DNA of 64,000 nt from Gamarada debralockiae (taxonomy: Eukaryota; Ascomycota; Leotiomycetes; Helotiales; Hyphodiscaceae). Every line of letters starts with the position of its first letter. Position 1 is the stretch's first letter. The translations under genes were made by a program, and so were the position numbers. The notes beneath the pieces were generated by a model, which had not been told where the DNA came from, did not search any database, and worked only from the letters and a program-made list of their open reading frames with translations. The stretch is from positions 1 through 64,000 of the forward strand of contig NXFV01001382.1 of the NCBI GenBank assembly GCA_002803225.1. The letters run 5' to 3'. Below, piece after piece: positions 22,200-32,296 of this stretch.

Positions 22200-24298
22200 T
22201 TAGACAATTTGCAGGGGTGTCCACCCTGCAGGTTCCAGCTTGGCCATATTCCGTCCATTCCCTCCCATGAGCCCATGAACATAGCTCTCTCCTATGAAGG
22301 TATACTTATCCTCTCCAATTTTCCTCAAAATTACGGGCACACTACATCCCTTGACGATAAATACCATGTCTCCATGCTGGACCGCCTGCTCACCCTGGGC
22401 ATTAGACGGTCCTAATCCGAGCAGTTTGAGATGATGTGTACGGAACATTTGTCGATTCCAGACTGTTTGTCGTACCTTCCTGATGAAACTGGCCGTCATT
22501 GAAGATCCGCAATAATTGAGGACACGTTCAGTGTTCAAATCCCATGATGCAGTGTCTTTCCAGGCATGTTCACATGCTTTCCCATACCAGTTAGGGGGCT
22601 CGCCACCACCCAGCCCTTGACTGGCAACAAGAGTGCGCCAGAACTCCGTAGGCACACCTTTAGCTCCACCTGGCTCCCATTTCGCGAGCCTTACCCACGC
22701 CGCCGGAATGCTTCCATGTATCGAGGAAGCGCAAATCGCTCCCCCATCACTTCTGATCTCGTCTACAAGGACACCTCGCAATTTTAAGATCCAAGGAGCT
22801 GTATCTATAGACTTGTTGAGGTTGTACTGGTCGTTCATCGTAGTGAAAGTTGATGAGTTGCTTGCCTTGTAGATTGGTCGACCTGGTTGGCCAACGAATA
22901 AACTTGCGTTGATCCGGTCGTATTGCACACCAGTAGTCCTATTTCTGGGCGCGAATTCGCTAAAGGTAGTGTCGCGAATCCATGATGGTAACTGAGTTTG
23001 AGTTTGTTGGGTTGCTTTTGCCTTCGCATTCCATGCCCCTATTTCTTCGCGTGTAGGAGCCCAAGGTCGACACAATATATCCACTGATTTAGAACTGTCA
23101 ATTGCCTTCCAGACTGCCTCACTTAGTACGTGGACTAGAGGCTTGTCGTAGTCAACTTTTATTTCGTATCCGTTGTCAGCAAGAGACAAGACGGCGTAGA
23201 CCGTATCCCAGGGGTGGGACACCTGGAACATCGACAGGGTTGAAAGCAGCCCCTCCAAAGAAGCAACATTATCACCCAGTCCCTTGTTCTGTTTGTATGC
23301 AAACATCCTGTTGGTCGTTGCAACAAGAGTACTCGCCCCAAGACCTTGAAGTTCGCCGAACTCAAAACCGTCACTGCCGAACATGCTTTGTACTTGAAGA
23401 GAATTTGCTTCAAACAACGCAATCGCCAGCGCAAAGATGCCCCATCTCACTGATTCTTTGCCACAACGGACAATTGCACCTTTACGACTACCAAAATACA
23501 GTTCTTGGACCACCCATCTTCTGTTGAACCACTTTCTCCTTATTAGTTTCGCGAAAGCAGCCCACTCTGGCTTATACCTCTGGTCTTTGACAAGCTGGTC
23601 GATTTGGGACACGTCGGACACTTTCTCGATGAACTTCATGGCTATAGCACTATTGTCTGCTTCAGGTCCTAGCCAAATGTATACCTCCTTGGCCTGGAAG
23701 TAGATCTGCTTCATTTGGGGAATCTGTGTCGCGGGCTCGTGGCTCGAATCCTGATTAATGCAAAGAGCGTCGACCCAGAAAGTTCGTGGACTCCATTCAT
23801 GTCGCAGTTGCTTTAAGGCCGCTTCTAGATTCGAGGTTACCTTTTTCGATTTCAACTCTCCGTTAACGTCAATCTTTTGTAGTGTCAGTTTGTTGACATG
23901 TATGAAGTATTGCAGGTGAAGATTCCGCAACCATCTCTCCTGGCTTCTGGCTACCCAGCATGTATGCATTTACTGGGCATGTTCAACTTCCAGGGTATGA
24001 AACTCGGAAATACTGAGACGATAAGTACCTTAATAATTTTATCATCATCCGTGCCATCACCATTCTTCCACGTATATGAAAGCGCAACATATGTATTTTC
24101 ACTTGCCGTCATCAAAGAAGTGGAGAACTTGATGCGAATCTGATCAGATCCTGATCCGGGCATCAAATCAAAAAGGCGAATATCTGACTCCGTCAACGAC
24201 TCAGAATAGCGAAACCAGTTCCCGCTTGAGGTAGGTTCGTGTTGTCTCTGGTACGGATTGAGCGCCTCAGCAGCGTACGTTAATTCGTGACGGATCAA
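22200..24298 (-). CDS. HET-domain (heterokaryon incompatibility) protein
   Basis: Two exons are supported, 24029-24298 and 22200-23873, joined in phase (DDKIIK then IDVNGELKS). The HET core is complete: SDIRLFDLMPG, TYVALSYTWKNGD, FWVDALCINQDSS, QMKQIYFQAKEVYIWLGPEA. The C-terminal half includes FVKGCSVPVILRK-like text near the stop (GDMVFIVKGCSVPVILRK) and ESYVHGLMGG, the usual end of large HET proteins. About 647 residues are visible. The start is unresolved: the open frame to 24298 has no ATG before 24163, which would cut into the conserved beginning. An upstream exon from an ATG near 24394, spliced at GTGAGA, is possible. HET proteins trigger cell death or growth arrest on non-self fusion. 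The WD40, TPR and STAND-domain remnants nearby suggest an allorecognition-rich region. Confidence 0.88.
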
Positions 24299-24633
24299 AA
24301 AATTTCGAAGGACCGTATCTCACCATAACAACTTTTTGAAGAAAATTAAGTTGACTACGCGATTCTGCACTATAGATAGTACAAATCGCATACACATCTT
24401 AACTGTTATTTCGAAAGTGATGAGTTTTGTATTCGTTTGAAGAATTTCCGACCGTCACGAGTAGTTTGTCCCCCGCTGGGGAATTCGCTGACTAAGAAGG
24501 CACTAATCCACATCGGGCACACCGCCATCCCTCAAAAAGCGGCAGTAAAATAATTCTTCTTCACTTCAAGCCCTGTCAACCATTCAACATCACCATCCTA
24601 CCTCTCCTTCTCGAGACACGATCACCGTCCAAG
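24299..24633. other. Divergent spacer between HET gene and ESF1
   Basis: 335 bases upstream of both genes, which point away from each other. It may contain the unresolved first exon of the HET gene. No specific regulatory motif is claimed. Confidence 0.4.
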
Positions 24634-26920
24634 ATGCCGAAACAAAAGGCTCCCAAAGGAGGATCTGCATCCACCGAAATCAATGACTCCCGCTTCTCCA
24701 ACTTCACCACCGATCCACGATTCCGCCTGCCCTCGAAAAAGACCAGTCGCACTAAAATCGACAAACGTTTCTCGCGCATGCTCAATGACGAGGATTTCAC
24801 GAATTCTGCAAAGGTGGATAGATATGGAGTATGTATTTCTCATCTATTACTCTCAGATTTAGGCCGCATTCGAAGGACCCAATCTTTCATCTCCGTTGAA
24901 CGATTCTTGGAACGCTTGAAGTCTACTTAGTTCTAATCCTTCACATCTGATGAGCGTTTGTTGGATCCTTGAAATCTCCTTAGTTCTAATCATTCACTTC
25001 CATTGAGCGATTGCTAACTCCTAATTTTCCCCTCAGCGGAAGCTAAGTGGCAGTGCCAAGAAGAAAGCCCTCGAGAGATTGTATGTACCAGAAGATGAAG
25101 AGGAAGAGGCAGGGGTAGAAGAGGACGAGATCGTTGAGAAAGAATTGCGGAAGTACGATGCTGCCCGCGGTGGTGGATTTTCGAGCTCCGAAGACGAGGA
25201 GGAAGATGATGGGGGTATGCAGATCGAAGAGGAAGAACAGTTCGAATTTCCAGATATGCAAGCCGAACAAGCGGGGGTTGAGATGGGCGAAGTGAGCTCC
25301 CGGATAGCCGTCGTGAATCTGGACTGGGATAATATCCGGTCTGTCGATCTCATGGCCGTATTCAGCAGTTTTGTACGACCGGGAGGAAAGATACACAAGA
25401 TCTCGATATACCAGAGCGAATTCGGCAAGGAGCGCATGGAGAGGGAAGAGTTAGAGGGTCCACCAAAGGAGATCTTTGCGCGGAAACAAGAAGAGGAGAT
25501 CGAGGAAGAAGATAGCGAGGATGATTCTGAGGACGACGAGGAAGAAGACGAGAAGATCAAGAATGACTTGCTGAAGGAGGATGAAGGCAAAGAATTTGAT
25601 GGAGCGGCTCTACGACAGTACCAACTCGAGCGATTACGGTACTACTACGCAGTGATAGTCTGCTCAGACAACGACACAGCACAACAGATCTACGAGGCTA
25701 CAGACGGCACCGAGTATCTATCCACGGCGAACTTCTTCGACCTTCGATTCATACCTGATGGCACCGACTTCGAAGATAAGCCGAGAGATGAATGCGATAG
25801 CATTCCTTCTGGCTATAGACCCGCCGAATTCGTTACAGATGCTCTGCAGCACTCTAAGGTCAAGCTCACCTGGGATATGGACCCAGAGGAGGCGAGTAGG
25901 AAGGATGCCATTAAGCGTGCGTTCAGTGGCAGTCGAGCAGAGATCGGTGAGAATGATCTACGGGCATACCTGGGCAGCGATTCAGAGGACGAGGAAGAGA
26001 ATGAGGTCCAGGAAGAGGCCGAGGTCGATGCACCAAAATTAAGCAAGAAGGAACTCGCAAGGCAGAAAATGCGTGCTGCCCTTGGCCTTCCAGACGAGCC
26101 TACTTCTAAGTCCAAGAAGCCGGCCGGTCCTGTGGGCGATATGGAGATTACATTCACAGCCGGTCTCAGCGGGAAGGAAAAAGGCTCTATTTTCGAGAAC
26201 CAGCCGATCAAGGAGGAGACTACACAAGAGAAGTACATCCGGAAAGAGAAAGAGCGGAAAGCCCGAAGAAAAGAGAAGGCGAAGGCTATTCGTGAAGGGC
26301 GCGATCCAGAGGCGGAGAAGGAAATATCGGCTGAGCCTGAGAAAGATGCCGATCTTGGCTTTGACGATCCGTTCTTTACTACAGACGAGTCAGTTAAGGA
26401 CAAAGCGGCGAAATCTCTCCGTAAAGAGGAGCGGAAGAAGAAGCGTGAGGCCAAGGCTAAAGAGGCTGAGGAGAAAGCTTCGAATCGCGCTGAGCTAGAA
26501 CTCCTCATGCAAGACAACAGCAACGAAGCCGCACCGCATCTTGACCATTTCGATATCAACGAAATTGCTCGTGCAGAGAAGCAGGCGAAGAAGAAGGGCA
26601 AGAAGAGTAAGAAGGACAAAGTAGTTGAAGGCGGTAAGAGAGGCGGCCTGCAAGAGAGTTTTGAGATGGATGTCCAAGATCCGCGTTTTGCGAAGGTGTT
26701 TGAGAGCCATGAGTTTGCTATTGATCCGAGTAATCCTAGATTTAAGGGGACTGAGGGAATGAAGAAGCTTTTGGAAGAAGGAAGGAGGAAGAGGGGTATT
26801 GAAGCTTCTGAAGAGCAGGTGCCGGGGAAAAAAGAGAAGAAGCGGAAGCATAGCTCCGGTGAGGGTAAAGGAGAACTAAGTGGGCTGGTGGAGATGGTCA
26901 AGAAGAAAACTAAGAAGTAG
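24634..26920 (+). CDS. ESF1: ESF1, pre-rRNA processing factor
   Basis: Exons 24634-24828 and 25037-26920 give 692 residues, the usual size. ESF1 is a nucleolar protein needed for 18S rRNA maturation in the small-subunit processome. The N-terminus (SRFSNFTTDPRFRLPSKK, IDKRFSRMLND) and the RRM-like core (RIAVVNLDWDNIRSVDLMAV, then SSFVRPGGKIHKISIYQSEF) are diagnostic. So is the C-terminal NUC153 motif (QDPRFAKVFESHEFAIDPSN). Long acidic (EEEDSEDDSEDDEEE) and lysine-rich stretches are as in relatives. The single 208-base intron carries three tandem copies of the window's intronic palindrome. Long antisense open frames are shadows of the acidic repeats. Confidence 0.96.
24881..25012. repeat. Intronic palindrome family: three tandem copies in the ESF1 intron
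   Basis: Copies of the 9-7-9 palindrome lie at 24881-24905 (arms AATCTTTCA / TGAACGATT), 24935-24959 (AATCCTTCA / TGAGCGTTT) and 24988-25012 (AATCATTCA / TGAGCGATT). Start-to-start spacing is 54 and 53 bases, and the DNA between copies is also alike (CTTGAAGTCTACTTAGTTCT and CTTGAAATCTCCTTAGTTCT). The intron was therefore enlarged by tandem duplication of a ~53-bp unit. The last copy is followed by GCTAAC, a likely branch point. Confidence 0.85.
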
Positions 26921-27450
26921 AGTAGCAATTCCAAGTACAGTGCTGTGAAATCCCAATCGTTCAAACTATTTGAACAATTCAAAATCCCGAATTTTTGATT
27001 CAGTATTCATGTATTTCTGGATTGTTTTAAATTATTTGAACGATTCCAAATCTTCATCTAATCCTCCAAGTCACAAAGGGAAACTCACTTGAGACGATAA
27101 TTTGGTGGCAAAGTCTTTTATATCTGCCTAAAAACACTTTTTCCGTTTATGCCCATACCCCCCCTTTTAATGATATGCCCCTCGGTAAAATCAGCGAATA
27201 TGTGGCTAATATACAGAAATGTGAAATATGCAAGTGTTAATATCCCTTTGACCCAGACTGTAAATGGCTGAGATGAACGATCGAAACTAGCCGGGGAAAA
27301 GAGCGAATCCACATCCCGTCAGGCTCCAACCGGTCAATCCCTCCCATATAAGCACCCTCGCCCAAGCCCCCATATCCCAATCGCTCAATCGCCCACAACA
27401 ACTGAAAAGGCCCCATGTAATCCCATTTCCACCATCACCAACGAACCAAC
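26921..27450. other. Convergent 3' spacer between ESF1 and the SNF2 helicase
   Basis: 530 bases between two genes that face each other. No coding sequence. It contains two copies of the palindrome family at 26955-27045. The rest is AT-rich and presumably holds both polyadenylation regions. Confidence 0.5.
26955..27045. repeat. Palindrome family: two copies in the ESF1 3' flank
   Basis: 26955-26979 has arms AATCGTTCA / TGAACAATT. 27021-27045 ends in TGAACGATT, with a worn left arm (ATTGTTTTA). They are 66 bases apart and share AAACTATTTGAAC / AAATTATTTGAAC. This pair lies just outside the ESF1 stop codon, so it sits in 3' UTR or intergenic DNA rather than in a coding-gene intron. Confidence 0.7.
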
Positions 27451-30400
27451 CTAGTCGTCATCCTGATAATCAGGCTCAATAGACATAATCTCACCATCAG
27501 CATCCGTTCTCAGAAAACCAAATAGCTGCGCAAGCTCTCTCAAGCTCAAGCTCGGCTTCTGCTTCTCTTCGCCGGATTCCATCGCAGTATCGCAAGCACG
27601 TAGCTTATGCATCTGCATAGTAAGAAGACGCATATCGACGGAGTTATTGACGATAATACGGGTCATGTAGGTGTCTTTCTTCTGGCCGATACGGAAGATA
27701 CGACCGAAGGCTTGCTGCTCGACGGCATGGTTCCACTGTGGATAAGTCAGCCCTATTCACTAAGAATCAAGGACTTTGAACGATTGAACATCCGACTGAA
27801 CATAGGAGGAAGAGCTTACCCAAAGATCAAGAGAAATGCAGCGATTAGCCCAAGGGAAGTTGAGACCTAAACCACCACACTTGAGACCGGCGATCAAGAT
27901 CTTGATATCGTCGTTATCGCGGAACATCTTGATGGCTTTGGAGCGGTGCTCGAGGGAGCACTCGCCGGTTAGGTAGAGAAAGCCCCATTTTTCTGAGTCG
28001 CAGATGCGGCCGATGATTTTGGCTAAGAGGCGGAATTGGACGTAGACAACGACCTGGATTGGAAGGGTTAGCTCTACCTTTTTAATCGCTGAGAGGGCAT
28101 GAGCGATTGAGATATTGGGAAAGGGGGCCTCGGGAATGTGCTAAAAAGCGTGATTTTTGAATCGTTCAAATAACATGAGCTATTAGAAATTGGGCAATAC
28201 CTTATCCAACGGAGCATCGGCGAATCCCTTTAATAAAATGGCCTTTAGCATAGCTGTCTTCGCGGACGGTACAAGGGGAAAGTCGTTCTCATCGCTCTTA
28301 TCGACCCAAGTAGAATCCACAACCTTAGGTTCATAATCAAGCGCATCGCGTCCCTTGCCACTGCCGCTGCCATATCTATCCTTACGCTTCTTGCCCTTGC
28401 TGCTGCTGCTGCCACCATTAGCAGACTCGCCATCAATACTTTCGCCTTCCATGCTGTCTTCGTCGTTGGCTTGTGGACCACGGTAAGGCTTGAAGGAAGT
28501 GAAGATTTTGTCGCAGGCGGGACAGGTCGTGTAGTCGTCGGCGTCGCCGAGGGCGGTCTTTCTGTGCATGTAGGAGGTTATGCATTCTTTGCAGAAGATG
28601 TGGTTACACTGCCAATAATTAGCATCAAAGTCCGTCGATTCCAAATCGTGCAAAGAAATTGAACGATTGGGAATCGAACTCAAAGGAAAGTACTTACGTC
28701 TGTGAGCATTGGAGAGCGAGGAAGGTCGGAACAGAGGGAACAGGTGACACGTGAGTACATGTCCTCTTCAGACAAGGTCTTAAGCGCCTTATTAATCTTA
28801 AAAGCATGACCATAATCGGAAATACCAAACGGCATGCTGTCACCTGTCTGGCCTGTCTCATCCACATCCTCACCTCGATCTCTAGCAGCCTGTCTCTCCT
28901 CTTCGCTTTTTGTAACCCACACCTGACATTGCTCGTAAAACGGAATGTTCATTCTACCGAGCGATTTGAGACGGGTGCGCAGTTCCTCGAGGTCGGAAGA
29001 GGTCCAAGATTCTTTGATAGTGTGCTCCAGCATGAAGGGGTGGGAGGTGCATTGGCGGAGTCGAAGGAGTTGGACTAGAAAGACGGCGTAGTTCTTGGAG
29101 GCTGTGCCGGATGCGAAGTAGTTGTTTAGGTTGGCGCGGAAACGATTCTCGGTCTAATCATTCAGTTAGTTTGAATGATTGAAGAGCAGCGAATAGGTAG
29201 AGGGAAAGGAGCATATGGGCAATCGCTCAGTTCAGTTGAACGATTCAAAGACTAACGGATAGAGGGGTAAGAAGGCGAAGGTCGGAATCGCTCAATTTGA
29301 ATGAACCACTCAAAGAACAACGGATGGGTAAAGAAAAGAGAGGGGCCACTTACAATACGGTATATAATACGCTCTTCATTGGAAAACTGGACGAATCGAA
29401 TTTCAGGATGAGGAGGAGGCAGAGTAATGATGGCGCGGTTGAGAATCGTAGTCTTCATAGTACGTCGCATCATGGTGTAAGAAAGGAGTGTCGCAATTCT
29501 CGTATTGCAGTCCTTGGCGTCCGGATCGCAGAAGTATCGCTGGAAGACCTTCCAATCCATAGAGTAATTGGCCTTCAAGAATCGCAGGTAAGGGAAGAGC
29601 TCTTCAAGTCGATTGAGCAGGGGAGTACCCGTAAGGCACCATCTGAAGACGGATCTCAGATTCTGGCAAGCTAAAGACGTTCTGGCCGAGTTATTTTTAA
29701 TGGCATGCGCCTCATCAAGAACAACCCGATACCAATAAACGTCAAACAAATCACCCATAGACTTGCAAGCCTTCTTCCACCACTTCTTATACCCAATCTC
29801 CGCAATCAGCTCCCTATCCTTCTGATCAGGAAATGGGAATTGTCTCATAACCTCCTGATAAGAAGTAACAACAATATCTAAGTCTCTCAAAACAGCGACC
29901 GGGATTTTGGCGGAGGCTCGATAGCGCATGATTTTTGGGAATACGGAGACTTCGGCGTGGTTGCGGATTTCGTCGAGCCATTGCTCTATCACAGAACTGG
30001 GGACGACGATGAGGGTGGCTTTTACGCCGCGAGAACGATCTTTTTCGCCTGGCGGATTGCCCACCATGCAGGCAAGTGTTTGGACTGTTTTGCCGAGTCC
30101 CATTCCGTCGGCGAGAAGGCCGCCGTAAGGTGCTTCGTCGCTGAGTTCGCGTTGGATCATCCATTGGGCGCCGAGGAGTTGGTGATGATAAAGAGTGGAT
30201 TTCATGCCTTTGATCAACCATTTTCCGTCAATGGCCTTGACTTTAGCGTATCCGAAACTGCGGGATGCTTGTTGAAGTTTTGCTTTGTCGTTCCTGGCAT
30301 CTTTGGTGTTGCTTCCCTCTGGGATATTGGCGAGGAGACGTTGGAGTTGGGTTGTCTTGGTGTGTTGGCCGCGCATCTCGGGCTCGGGACCGACGTTGAA

Positions 30401-32296
30401 GATGGGGTTTTGGAGACGTTCCGTGATAGGGTCGTTGTTCATTAAATCGTTGATGATCATTTGGCCAATCTCGTCGACTCCACTGCGTTGGTTGAATCGA
30501 GAAATAGCTTGTGGTACACCAGAAGAGGAGTTACCAGCACTAGATCTGCCACTCTTTGCAGCAACCTTGCCTTTCTTTCCCATCGGAGCTTTGCCCTTTC
30601 CAGCGGGTTTGCGACCCTTGCCACCTTTAGCCTTCTGCTTCCGGGCCTTAGATCGGTCTTTTTCACGACGTTCATCTTCCTGTCGATAGAAGAACTCGCG
30701 TGCGTCCTTAGCAACCTTCTTGCGAGGCTTTTTCGGCTTAGTGACTTCCTTCTTGTTCGGGGCACCTTCAAGACCATCACCATCTAACTCCTCTTGCAGC
30801 ATTCTGGACAGCGCCTCATCAGAAGCCTGACTCGACTCCCGCTCACCAGTCTCATCGCCTTCGCCCTCAGAAGGACTAGCCGCAGCTGCTTGTCGAGCAC
30901 GCTGTTCGCGTCTTTTGCGTTCAAGAAGCTCCTCCCGATCAGCAGGCACGAAAAGACTCTCTTCCTGTGGCTGACGACTGGGACTACCTCTCGCGCAACG
31001 AAGGAGCTTCTCCTTGAGCAACCACTGCTTGCGAAGTCGACCAAGTTCGTACAACTCCGCCTCGTTGATCTTTCCGTTCGCTTCTCTGCGGGCTAGCATC
31101 TCTATTTTGACCTTCATTTCGTGGCATTCGCGGTCGTCATCGCCATCGGGCTCTTCGTGCATCCAGCTGTCGTCTTCTTGTGAACCAGTGCGCATGGCGG
31201 CATCGACTTGTTCGGGGTCATCAGTGACAACTTGGCCTTCGCGACGGCGCTTCTTGGTGTTGGTGGTGCCGGGAGAGGTTTCTTCTCCTGCGGGACGTTG
31301 AAGACCGTTGGTGTGAGAGGTATTCTTGGGGGCCTTGTTCTTGTTGAGCATGGCTCGTTGAGTTGCGATGATCGCTTCAATATCGGCCTGCTTGGGCTGC
31401 TTTGGAGGATTGGGTAGAGTAAGAGTGTGACCAAAACTGTGTTTGGGAATGCGGAAGGAAACAGGGTCGTCATTGTCATTGGCTGGCTCGGCCTTGACGA
31501 TTGGTTCTTCATCTTCGATGATAACAGGAGGCCGTGGTTCTTGCCATTTGCGCTTAGCAGCCACTGAAGCCTGAGCTGCGTCGATGACCTCAATATCATC
31601 GCTGCTATCACTATCGATGCTCATGCTTGCCTGTGGGTCGCTGAGACTCTCCATGGCAGCAGTGCGACGAGGGCTGAAGCTGACTTCGTTGTCGGAAGAG
31701 GCGAATGAAGTTTCGTGAGATTGGGGAATAGGTTGACTGGCGGTTGTCTGAGATTGAATCGGCTCTCGGTATGGAGTCGTGGGTCCATACAAGTCGTCTC
31801 GATTATCCTCTGCGTCCTCATCCTTGATCTCTTCTTTGTCCCGAGCTATTAGGGGACCAAAGATGCTTCGAGGCTTGGTGTAGACCGTGCTATGAGAAGG
31901 GTTGAGGAAGCTGGGAGGAGAGTTGGTAGGAGTCTTTGTAGTGTTCGAAGGGTTGACGAAGCTGGATCGAAATATCGGAGTCTGCAGACCATTGGAAGGG
32001 CTGAAGAAGCTGGGTCTATTTTGTATTGGAGCCTTCTTACCGCTCGAGTGAGTGAAGAGGTTGTCAGGTCTCGAAAGCTGAAGAGGTGTAGCAGGCCATT
32101 GAGAAGATTGCTGAGTATCAGGAACCTCAACAGTAGGCATGGGAATATCGGCATCTTCATCGGCATAAGGTGAGACGTAATCATCCATCAAGTAAAGATT
32201 CTCATCGCCAGAGTCATGTCGAGCGACCTCATTATTGTCAAGGAGCCAGTCGGCTGGGCCACGGGAGTTGTTGAGGAAGTCTTCGAGGTCATCCAT
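27451..32296 (-). CDS. RAD5/RAD16-like SNF2 helicase with embedded RING finger
   Basis: Five exons (29354-32296, 28698-29153, 28201-28608, 27820-28140, 27451-27735) join in phase to 1470 residues. A long, low-complexity acidic N-terminus precedes the SNF2 ATPase domain. Walker A is LLADGMGLGKT near residue 732. The Walker B/DEAH box is VVLDEAHAIKN near 859, followed by RWCLTGTPLLNRLEELFPYL. A C3HC4 RING finger is inserted between the helicase lobes (CSLCSDLPRSPMLTD then CNHIFCKECITSY, near 1120-1160, and later CPACDKIF). The C-terminal lobe ends with CGGLGLNF and WNHAVEQQAFGRIFRIGQKK. This layout is that of RAD5/RAD16/ULS1-type translocases: DNA-dependent ATPases that also act as ubiquitin (or SUMO-targeted) ligases in repair and chromatin. 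All four introns carry the palindrome family. Confidence 0.92.
27761..27785. repeat. Palindrome family copy, helicase intron 4
   Basis: It lies in the 84-base intron 27736-27819. The right arm is exact (TGAACGATT); the left arm is worn to TAAGAATCA. This is the weakest of the helicase copies. Confidence 0.55.
28160..28184. repeat. Palindrome family copy, helicase intron 3
   Basis: It lies in the 60-base intron 28141-28200, so the 25-nt element makes up over 40% of the intron. Arms are AATCGTTCA and TGAGCTATT. Confidence 0.75.
28644..28668. repeat. Palindrome family copy, helicase intron 2
   Basis: It lies in the 89-base intron 28609-28697, which splits the RING finger coding sequence. Arms are AATCGTGCA and TGAACGATT (8 of 9 pairs). 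A further GATTCC/GGAATC extends the inverted symmetry outside the core (TCGATTCC ... GGGAATCGA). Confidence 0.8.
29156..29310. repeat. Palindrome family: three copies at 65-bp spacing filling helicase intron 1
   Basis: Copies at 29156-29180 (arms AATCATTCA / TGAATGATT, perfect pairing), 29221-29245 (AATCGCTCA / TGAACGATT) and 29286-29310 (AATCGCTCA / TGAACCACT). Spacing is exactly 65 and 65 bases. The 200-base intron 29154-29353 is essentially three such units. In transcript sense, the copy nearest the 3' splice site reads through ACTAAC (likely branch point) and abuts the AG. The element thus supplies splicing signals. Confidence 0.88.

Noticed and set aside
25813..26982. 389-codon minus-strand open frame, Ser/Leu-rich
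   Set aside because: Antisense shadow of the Glu/Lys-rich ESF1 coding sequence.
29154..29353. CRISPR-like reading of three evenly spaced palindromes
   Set aside because: Eukaryotic gene context, location inside an intron, and imperfect repeats with similar rather than unique spacers.
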